In this document: piece by piece, positions 55,207-64,000 of the stretch
Layout of the letters: each line of letters begins with the position of its first letter
How positions within the stretch are numbered: the first letter of the stretch is position 1
Assembly: GCA_950295325.1 (NCBI GenBank)
Contig: OX485805.1
Span: 55,764,758-55,828,757 of the forward strand
Reading direction: 5' to 3'
Origin: Polytrichum commune
Lineage: Eukaryota; Streptophyta; Polytrichopsida; Polytrichales; Polytrichaceae
Length of the DNA stretch: 64,000 nt
Translations under genes and position numbers: made by a program
Notes under the pieces: model-generated
What the model saw: only the letters and a program-made list of their open reading frames with translations
The model's database searches: none
What the model was told of the DNA's origin: nothing

Positions 55207-55533
55207 ACCCTTAGACTCAAATCAAATTCAGTCACATATCAACTCCTAACCCCTAACCAGATTCCCTCAACCCACAGTCAAGCTCAAATTCATATCAAAA
55301 TCACTAACATATTAGACCCTAAACAGAGTGTGTCGGGGCCGAGAGACCTCTTACGAGTCCTACATTTCAATTTCAGAGTCTTAGAAAAATCAAAACTTTA
55401 TACATCTACCCCCTACCAGAATCCCCTCTTCCCTCACCCACCCTTAGACTCAAATCATAATCAGTCAAATATCAACTCCTAACCCCCAAACCAGATTCCC
55501 TCAACCCATAGTCAAGCTCAAATTCATATCAAC
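55207..55533. repeat. Short direct duplication beside the satellite
   Basis: A ~93-base stretch at 55207-55300 ('acccttagactcaaatc' ... 'ctcaaattcatatcaa') is repeated at 55439-55533. No coding. Confidence 0.75.
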
Positions 55534-58500
55534 ACTTTGAAGCCTCGGCTCTAAGTTCAGATTTCAAGTGCTCACTTTATATATGTCTACGTGGGCTCAT
55601 TTCAGGTCAGAATCTAATAATATGAAGCCTCGGCTCTTAATTCATATTTGAAGTGCTCACTTTATATATGTCTACGTGGCCTCATTTCAGGTTAGAATCT
55701 AACAATATGAAGCCTCGGCTCTAAATTCATATTTCAAGTGCTCACTTTATATATGTCTACATGGCCTCATTTCAGGTTAGAATCTAACAATATGAAGCCT
55801 CGACTCTAAATTCATATTTCGGGTGCTCACTTTATGTTATTTTAGCTGGCCTTATTTCAGGTTAGAATCTAACTCTTTGAAAGTGACTTTCGGTTTAGAT
55901 TTCAAGTTCTCACATTATGTGGCTGTCCAATATATGGGTTTCGGGACCGAATCCTTCATTTTCAGGTCAAGAGGGTCACACCCTAAAGCCTCGGCTTCAA
56001 GGTTCAAATTGAAGGTGCTCACTTTATATATATCTAGTTAACCTCATTTCAGGTTAGAATCTAACAATTAGAGGCCTCGGCTCTAGGTTCAGATTTAAGG
56101 TGCTCACTTTACGTTGTTTTAGTTGGCCTCATTTCAGGTTAGAATCTAAGTCTTTGAAAGTGGCCTATAGGCTTAGATATCAGGTTCTCACTTTATGTGG
56201 GTGTCCAATATATGGGTTTCGGGACCGAAACCTTCATTTTGAGGTCTAGAGGGTCACACCTTGAAGCCTCGGCTTCAAGGTTCAAATTACAGGTGCTTAC
56301 TTTATATATATCTAGTTGGCCTCATTTCAGGTTATAATCTAAAGCTTTGAAGCCGAGGCTCTAGGTTCAGATTTCAAGTGCTCTCACTTTATGTTGTTCT
56401 AGTTGGCCTCATTTCAGGTTAGAATATAACACTTTGAAGCCTCGGCTCTACTTTGAGATTTCAGGTTCTCGCTTTATACATGTATAGTTGGCCTCATTTC
56501 AGGTTAGAATCTAACAATTAGAGGCCTCGGCTCTAGGTTCAGATTTAAGGTGCTCACTTTACGTTGTTTTAGTTGGCCTCATTTCAGGTTAGAATCTAAG
56601 TCTTTGAAAGTGGCCTATAGGCTTAGATATCAGGTTCTCACTTTATGTGGGTGTCCAATATATGGGTTTCGGGACCGAAACCTTCATTTTGAGGTCTAGA
56701 GGGTCACACCTTGAAGCCTCGGCTTCAAGGTTCAAATTACAGGTGCTTACTTTATATATATCTAGTTGGCCTCATTTCAGGTTATAATCTAAAGCTTTGA
56801 AGCCGAGGCTCTAGGTTCAGATTTCAAGTGCTCTCACTTTATGTTGTTCTAGTTGGCCTCATTTCAGGTTAGAATATAACACTTTGAAGCCTCGGCTCTA
56901 CTTTGAGATTTCAGGTTCTCGCTTTATACATGTATAGTTGGCCTCATTTCAGGTTAGAATCTAACAATTAGAGGCCTCGGCTCTAGGTTCAGATTTAAGG
57001 TGCTCACTTTACGTTGTTTTAGTTGGCCTCATTTCAGGTTAGAATCTAAGTCTTTGAAAGTGGCCTATAGGCTTAGATATCAGGTTCTCACTTTATGTGG
57101 GTGTCCAATATATGGGTTTCGGGACCGAAACCTTCATTTTGAGGTCTAGAGGGTCACACCTTGAAGCCTCGGCTTCAAGGTTCAAATTACAGGTGCTTAC
57201 TTTATATATATCTAGTTGGCCTCATTTCAGGTTATAATCTAAAGCTTTGAAGCCGAGGCTCTAGGTTCAGATTTCAAGTGCTCTCACTTTATGTTGTTCT
57301 AGTTGGCCTCATTTCAGGTTAGAATATAACACTTTGAAGCCTCGGCTCTACTTTGAGATTTCAGGTTCTCGCTTTATACATGTATAGTTGGCCTCATTTC
57401 AGGTTAGAATCTAACAATTAGAGGCCTCGGCTCTAGGTTCAGATTTAAGGTGCTCACTTTACGTTGTTTTAGTTGGCCTCATTTCAGGTTAGAATCTAAG
57501 TCTTTGAAAGTGGCCTATAGGCTTAGATATCAGGTTCTCACTTTATGTGGGTGTCCAATATATGGGTTTCGGGACCGAAACCTTCATTTTGAGGTCTAGA
57601 GGGTCACACCTTGAAGCCTCGGCTTCAAGGTTCAAATTACAGGTGCTTACTTTATATATATCTAGTTGGCCTCATTTCAGGTTATAATCTAAAGCTTTGA
57701 AGCCGAGGCTCTAGGTTCAGATTTCAAGTGCTCTCACTTTATGTTGTTCTAGTTGGCCTCATTTCAGGTTAGAATATAACACTTTGAAGCCTCGGCTCTA
57801 CTTTGAGATTTCAGGTTCTCGCTTTATACATGTATAGTTGGCCTCATTTCAGGTTAGAATCTAACAATTAGAGGCCTCGGCTCTAGGTTCAGATTTAAGG
57901 TGCTCACTTTACGTTGTTTTAGTTGGCCTTATTTCAGGTTAGAATCTAGAATTTGAAAGTGGCCTATAGGCTTAGATATCAGGTTCTCACTCTATGTTGT
58001 TTTAGTTGGTGTCATTTCAGGTTAGAATCTAAGTCTTTGAAAGTGGCCTATAGGCTTAGATATCAGGTTCTCACTTTATGTGGCTGTCGAATATATGGGT
58101 TTCGGGACCGAAACCTTCATTTTGAGGTCAAGAGGGTCACATTTTGAAGCCTCGGCTTCAAGCTTCAAATTACAGAAGCTCACTTTATATATATGTAGTT
58201 AGCCTCATTTCAGGTTATAATCTAACAATTGGAAACCTCAGCTCTAAGCTCATATATCGGGTGCTCACTTTATATAAGTCTAGTTGGCCACATTTCAGGT
58301 CAGAATCAACCAATTTGAAGCCTCGGCTCTAGGTTCAGATTTCAAGTGCTCATTTTATATATGTCTAGTTGGCCACATTTCAGGTTAGAATCAAACAATT
58401 AGAGGCCTCGGCTCTAGGTTCAGATTTAATGTGCTCACTTTATATAAGTCTAGTTGGCCACATCTCAGGTCAGAATCAACCAATTTGAAGCCTCGGCTCT

Positions 58501-59116
58501 AGGTTCAAATTTCAAGTGCTCATTTTATATATGTTTAGTTGGCCACATTTCAGGTTAGAATCTAACAATTAGAGGCCTCGGCTCTAGGTTCAGATTAAAG
58601 GTGCTCACTTTATGTTGATTTAGTTGGCCTCATTTCAGGTTAGAATCTAAGTCTTTGAAAGTGGCCTATAGGCTTAGATACGAGGTTCTCACATTATGTG
58701 GCTGTCCAATATATGGGTTTCGGGACCGAAACCTTCATTTTGAGGTCAAGAGGGTCACATTTTGAAGCCTCGGCTTCAAGCTTCAAATTACAGGAGCTCA
58801 CTTTATATATATGTAGTTGGCCTCATTTCAGGTTATAATCTAACAATTTGAAGCCTCGGTTCTATGTTGAGGTTTCGGGTGCTCACTTTATATAAATCTA
58901 GTTGGCCTCATTTCAGGTTAGAATCTAACACTTTGAAGCCTCGGCTTCAAGGTTCAAATTACATGTGCTCGCTTTATATATCTAGTTTGCCTCATTTCTG
59001 GTTATAATCTAACAATTTGAAGCCTCTGCTCTAAGTTCATATATCGGGTGCTCATTTTATATAAGTCTAGTCGGCCTCATTTCAGGTTAGAATCAAACAT
59101 TTTGAAGTCTCGGTTC
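55533..59116 (+). repeat. Satellite-like tandem array, plus orientation (element B)
   Basis: Same family as 4311-6090. It includes four consecutive 450-base units that look identical (ctttgag at 56451, 56901, 57351, 57801), each with one dyad GGTTTCGGGACCGAAACC. The right part (about 57800-59105) matches 4314-6083 almost base for base. The array ends abruptly at 'ctcggttct', joined to inverted transposase-proximal sequence. Confidence 0.92.
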
Positions 59117-61953
59117 TTGTGAACCCTTTGAGTGGTCCACCACTCTGCGGGATCACTTTTAGTTAGAATGTTAGCATTAAAAGTTAGAATTGATAGGGAA
59201 TTTAGGAAAAATTAGTTCATTTAGCATTTAGCCTAGAAGAAGGAAGGTCAAAATGAAACTAAGTAGTGCTAGAAGATAGCAAAGTAGAAAAAATGTGCTA
59301 GCTAGTAAAAACAACTAGCTAAGCAAATATTAGGAGATGCTAGTTATTAAGCAAATGTTAGTAGATGCTAGCTAAGCAAGTGTTAGTTTATTACTTAGTG
59401 TGAGGCACACAAGACTATTGGAGGTGTTTTACGTAAGAAGATAAAATCGGCGTGAAGAATTTTGAAGACAAAAAAGAAAGAGAGCAAGGGGGCTACTTGC
59501 CCACTTGCCCCCTTGCCAACTCGATGGCGGAAAAATTAGAAAGATTTCTAAAGGTTTTTTGTCGGAGCCACCTCGGCGAGAGGGTGGCAACCTCAACCGG
59601 GAAAACCCCCGAGCCAAAATTTCGGGAAAGGGTTTGAAAAATGGATCCGGTGGAGGAGGGGTCCAACCCTTTTGTGAGAGGGTTTAAAAACCCCTCCTTC
59701 CACCTTGTAGCTCTCTCTCTTTCTCTAGTTTTTGGGCGAAGCCCTGCTTCAATGTAGTTAGGAAAAAATCCTTTAGCATGCATTCTCAATGGTCTAGAAG
59801 AAAGGCTTGAGAACCTCCTCTACTCTCTCTCTCCTAGTTAGGTTGTGTGTTTATTAACACACCAACAAAATTATTCCTTCTTTTGTAGAGGTAGGTTGGA
59901 TGGTAGAGTTTTGAGTAGAGGCATTATAGACCTCATCTGCCAATGCCCTGAAGGCTTAGTTCAAAAGCTAGAACAAGATACTTATCATTTTTCTCTTAGA
60001 GAGATTTCATATAGCTATCCATAGCCGTTTCCCATTTGTGATTTGGTTGAGATGACAATTAGTTATGGATTTTCAAAGATGGAGTAGAAAAACTGGGTGG
60101 TCTTGTGGGTAGCGGCTGCTGGATCAGACCTGCGAGCCCAATAGGAATTTTAATTCCAAGAAATTATATTTTTCCCAAGTAGAACTTTTGTGTAGCTTTC
60201 CAAAATGGCTTAGAACATTTGATTTGAGCATGATTTGAATTAGATATGAATTGTGCAAGATGGGACACATAGTTTGAGAACTTTTGGTTGACTGCTGCAT
60301 TACAGAGGACCTGCTGGGTTCACTTCGGCTTACCTTTCTAATCACATATTTTTATCAAATACATCTTTTTAATATCTCTCCAGGGTCATATAGAACGTTT
60401 GATTTGACTAAGATTTGAATTAGATATGAATTGTTGAAGGCGAGATACATAGTTTAAGCCTTCTTGATTGACTGCTGTGTTACAAGGAGTCCGCTGAATT
60501 TCTATTAGCTTAACCTGCTGATGTCATAATTTTTCTAGTTAGAGCTTGTTCATAGCTTTCCAATGGTATAAGGAAAGCCTAGATCCAAGTAGTAAGGAAT
60601 GTGCTATGAATTCTTGAAGTTAGAAGGTAGATAGGTGGGTTGGAAGGGTCGGTTGAATCGACCTCACACTTCCAACCCTCATAACTTTTGCATTTCTTAT
60701 CCGATTAGAGTGATTTTTAGATCATTGGAAAGATAATTTGGTGCACTAAGTATAAATATTATGCTTAGGATTAAATTACAGGGCAAAATAACACTTTATA
60801 TTTTAATTGTTAACTAAGGTACGCTTACTACCAAACTAGTTACAAAGAAGGAGGCAAGGTCGACGCTCGGAAAGTGGAGCAAGGAAGGAGGTAGCGGCTC
60901 GGCCTACATCAAGCCCAAATCAACCGAGGAAAATTGAGGTAAATTAACTAACCTTAAGCCTTCCATTTAGGATTGGAGGGAGCACGGCTAAGGTACGCAT
61001 CTCTAAACCCACTCACCTATCTCGTAAGGTCAAGTGGCTTGACCACTTGACCGCCAAGGGAGTACCCAATTCCATTGTTTTCGGGGCCCTTGGTATGTTT
61101 TGTGGTAGTAGCTTCATTTATTAGCAAGTTTCGTGTGTGGTAAGTCGGATTAATCACCGACACGACCACTCTGAATGTTGTTGGTGGAAAGGTGGGGTTA
61201 ATGACCCGCGAATCCGCTATTATGTTGTTGGCCCCATAGATTGGGAGTAATGGCCCCAATTTATGAAGATTGCGCAACAGGTTGAACCTACAGGTCGCCC
61301 GTCACCCTGGTCCCATTGAGTTGCATTTCGTGGTCTATCCAGTGTAAACACATTTAACAATCAAAACATACAAAATAAATCGTAAACCCTTGTTGGCAAG
61401 AGAACCGAGGTAAGGGGTGATGCCTAATATGTTAATGTAGTAAGTTAGGACATGCAAACAAAAATAAGTAATTAAGAAGGAATTTGTGTGAAGGGTGGGA
61501 CTTAGGCCAAGTTCCCCCGCTTAGAAAACTAAATAGAACTAAATAAAGAAATAGGAAGAATTGAATGGTCCATCAAATTGTCGTTATTCCGTTCGTTGAG
61601 TTGGGGTGGTATGAGTCACACCCGGTTGGATGTATCAGAACCATCCCAATTCACAAATTAGGATTGCCTTGGTTTCAAGGCTGGTGCGTCTGCGCGTAGA
61701 ATAGGTTGTAGGTTAAGGTTAGAACTAGATATGAAATTGGTTAGTGGAGTTTAAAGCCACACTAGTAAAAAACTAAGGCCTAACCTCCGGAGGTACTACG
61801 ACGCATATTTAATCTCCCTTAAAAATCTAACTACTCACGTTATACACCTATCATCCGGGTTCGGCTTGGGCGCCTGCAAATGCAGGCCACCTTCACCGAA
61901 GGGCTTGTATGATACTTTTAGGCTCCCTCGAAAGGGGGTGGCCCAAAAGTACC
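59117..61953 (-). repeat. Inverted copy of 14592-17412
   Basis: Reverse complement of the divergent-gene spacer of element A plus the first ~20 bases of its transposase exon ('gtgaaccctttgagtggtcc' at 59117). Few differences over 2.8 kb. Open frames here mirror those at 15270-17118 and are not genes. Confidence 0.93.
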
Positions 61954-62525
61954 ACATGAAGCATGTGGGACCTTAGTGTGGATACCTATAGGAGCTAGGT
62001 TGCCCCCCTTATTTATAATTTTGTCGCTAAGTATTATTGCGTTGAGTATAATATAATATGAGTGCACGTTTTCCGAAAATATCGCTGATATTTCAAACCT
62101 ATCATTATCTACATGATATGAATTGTAATCGTTTTTAAATATCTATAAAGGTTTCTAAATATTTATGGGTCTTTCCTTCCAACAGTAGTTTTAGATGTTA
62201 TTGAATGGTACGAGTTTTGCTACTTTGCTTGAATGCTTTAATGCTTTAATTTTATGACTTAGAATTTTCTCTTACGTTGTGACCATAGCCTATGATTAAG
62301 CAACTCTCACCATAATATGGACAGTCAAAAGTTCCCTGGTTTAAGTAAATCATGTGAATTAGTCTCTCTGAAAGGTACCCTAAAACCAAGTTTCTGTCCT
62401 TAAATCCCTCAAAATTTCCACGGAAATAGGTCCATCATTTTTACTAAAAAAAGAGGTCCCACGATTTTTCTATTTATGGATTCTAAATTTGGAAATTTTA
62501 TTACTATAATTGGAAAGCGTTGACT
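61954..62525 (+). pseudogene. Transposase 3' end and right subterminal region (element B)
   Basis: Starts with the last codons of the SWIM transposase (MKHVGP, stop) and continues with the 550-base region equivalent to 33087-33636. Everything between the start of the DDE exon and these codons is gone, so B makes no transposase. Confidence 0.88.
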
Positions 62526-62579
62526 TTTTCTGCTCACCGCTCACCGCTCGCGTCCCACCGCTCACACGGTAGCGTCGTT
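62526..62579 (-). repeat. Right terminal inverted repeat, element B
   Basis: Same sequence as 33637-33690. Beyond 62579 the flank is unrelated to A's flank, marking the element boundary. Confidence 0.8.
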
Positions 62580-63698
62580 GTCCAAACTATTCGTGGCCTT
62601 CATGGTCTTCCCAGCCCACTCTATCCAGCTAGGAATGAATGATGCTCCATGAATTGTGACCCTCCGCACCACTCCGTAGGACCCTTGGAAGATTTCCTTA
62701 TCCAAGGCTTTGATCTCCACATCTCTAGGCAACCATATGACACCATGTCGGCCCTGAGTGGCAATGTTGTCTGCCATTTGTCTGTCAATGAAAACGGGAA
62801 GGGTGCGGGCGGATGTTCCTTTTGCGCTTATTACGCCTCTTCTCCAATTCTCTAGCTTCTCGTACAGCTCAGACTTCCTGCCACCACTGCTTCCCTCACC
62901 GGGATGCACAGCATCATATGTCATTGTTGGATTGTAGATTGCTTCCCTGGCTTGAGATTCAATCCATGTGTCCCAATCGCTCATGCCCCTAGCTTCTTCA
63001 AACTCAGCTCCAGCCATGCCTTCCGTGAGAAGAAGAATCAACTCGTTCTTCACCAACTCTAAACCCTTTGTACCATCATTGAGGTATTTTTTTTCCAAAA
63101 AAACCATGTTGTGCTTGTTAAACCATTCCAACACCAATATCCTATAATGGTTTCGAGCCTCATCGATATGTTTATCGCGTTTGCCTCTATGTCTTTTTTT
63201 CTTTGATTGAGAACCTGATGCCATAGACCCGTCCTCCATCCCTCCCGATTCTGCTGCGTGTTTCAATCCCCGTCTTTCATCATGCTCCGAACCCTGAGGT
63301 ACATCTCGAGCAGGGCTAAGCGGTGTTGATGTCCACGGTGTCGGAGATTGTGGTGGCACGTTCTCCAAACGAGTGGGTGCATTTATACCTGTGGAACTGC
63401 CTGAGCTTGGTCCCCTTCCTGTTCTCCCTCTATGTCCACTATTTTCCCGACTCCCACGTGTTCCACGGCTTCCCCGTGTTTGGTTGCCTCCTGAATGACC
63501 AACAGCCAATAACTCCTCATCAAACTGAAAAGGATCTGGGCGTGGATTACGTGCTGCAATACTTCCACTTCCGGGATCGCTTCCTGTACCCTCGCCAGTA
63601 TTCGCGGATGCCTTGCTTTGGAGCCAATCACGGTGCAGCCTTGAATCCTCGTCTTGGTAAGGAGCAATGGCCTCCCCCTCCATCAAGAAAAAAATCAC
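62580..63698 (-). pseudogene. Kinase-like gene, 5' part, cut by element B
   Basis: Minus-strand ORF from 63698; its stop lies at 62562 inside the terminal repeat. The N-terminal ~200 residues are low complexity, rich in Gly, Ser, Arg and Pro, with a basic patch QSKKKRHRGKRDKH that could be a nuclear signal. Then a helical part (LELVKNELILLLTEG). From about residue 338, IFQGSYGVVRRV is the Gly-rich loop and WAGKTMKA the ATP-anchoring Lys of a protein kinase N-lobe. The catalytic loop is missing because the transposon end supplies NDATV and a stop. MEGEAIAP (second Met) is an alternative start. Probably a member of a plant kinase-like repeat family. Confidence 0.65.
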
Positions 63699-64000
63699 GT
63701 GAATGAGTGAGTGAGTGTAAAAACGAGTGCGTGAATATGGAAAAAAAATTGCGAGGGTTACCCCACAATTTGCCCTAACCTCCCAAAACCACTAAGACCC
63801 GCGCGGTGCCGCTGTCCCTTGGGACGCAACAAGGTCTCGGGTCCCTAAGTGGTGGGAAGAGAGGAAAGTGATTATAAGTAAAGCACCCCCGGCTTTATAT
63901 AGGGAGAGGGGAGCCCAATCATGAGGTACGGACGGGGGGAAGGAAGGACAGAGGGTCGGACGGGAGGATCGGACGGGGGGGATAGGTCGGACGGGGGGGG
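63699..64000. other. Upstream flank of kinase-like gene, G-rich end
   Basis: Contains short 'gagtgagtgagtg' repeats just upstream of the start. At 63920-64000 it has a run of 'ggtcggacggggggg'-type units, strongly G-rich on the plus strand. A 'ggctttatataggg' at 63890-63903 (minus-strand CCCTATATAAAGCC) is a good TATA-box candidate about 190 bases before the ORF. Confidence 0.5.

Overview
This is repeat-rich nuclear DNA of a plant. Evidence: a chromodomain Ty3/gypsy retrotransposon family with a tRNA-iMet-type primer site (TGGTATCAGAGC), a second Ty3/gypsy polyprotein, genes with short phase-consistent GT-AG introns, and a transposase with a SWIM zinc finger. I cannot place the species. The protein families feel more like a bryophyte, fern, lycophyte or streptophyte alga than a crop-like flowering plant, but that is an impression. 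No ordinary housekeeping gene, rRNA, tRNA gene or CRISPR array was seen; nearly everything is mobile-element sequence or gene fragments cut by it.

Layout. 1-4310: a decayed chromovirus copy (partial 5' LTR, primer site, gag/protease, RT/RNase H and integrase remnants). 4311-33690: a large DNA-transposon copy (element A), right end intact and left end lost. It carries a minus-strand multi-exon gene (10115 down to 6173) with a ParB-like domain, set among three tandem-repeat arrays, then about 2.9 kb without clear coding, then a plus-strand MULE-like DDE/SWIM transposase gene (17391-33086). That gene holds a 13.5 kb insertion: an LTR retrotransposon (17957-31499) that itself contains a second full copy (21921-28686). 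Both insertions have perfect 5-bp target duplications. 33691-52867: a segment whose two ends are the two halves of one gene (G), with a long minus-strand Ty3/gypsy element (about 35900-47800) between them. 52868-62579: a second copy of the DNA transposon (element B), with both terminal repeats. It keeps the DNA-methyltransferase-like 3' exons that A lacks, but has lost the ParB exons and nearly all of the transposase, and has an inverted 2.8 kb core. 62580-63698: a gene with a protein-kinase N-lobe, cut by B's right end.

Taken together, A and B suggest an ancestral giant element of at least about 18 kb with two divergent genes: a MULE-like transposase, and a roughly 1,100-residue ParB-like / coiled-coil / DNA-methyltransferase-like protein. 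Exon phases at the A/B seam are compatible. The introns and spacers of the second gene are filled with satellite-like arrays carrying about 30 copies of a dyad motif (GGTTTCGGTCCCGAAACC and variants).

The other striking item is the minus-strand Ty3/gypsy polyprotein: between RNase H and the integrase core it has eleven successive copies of the integrase HHCC zinc-finger module where one is usual. Domain calls come from reading motifs by eye; no database search was possible.
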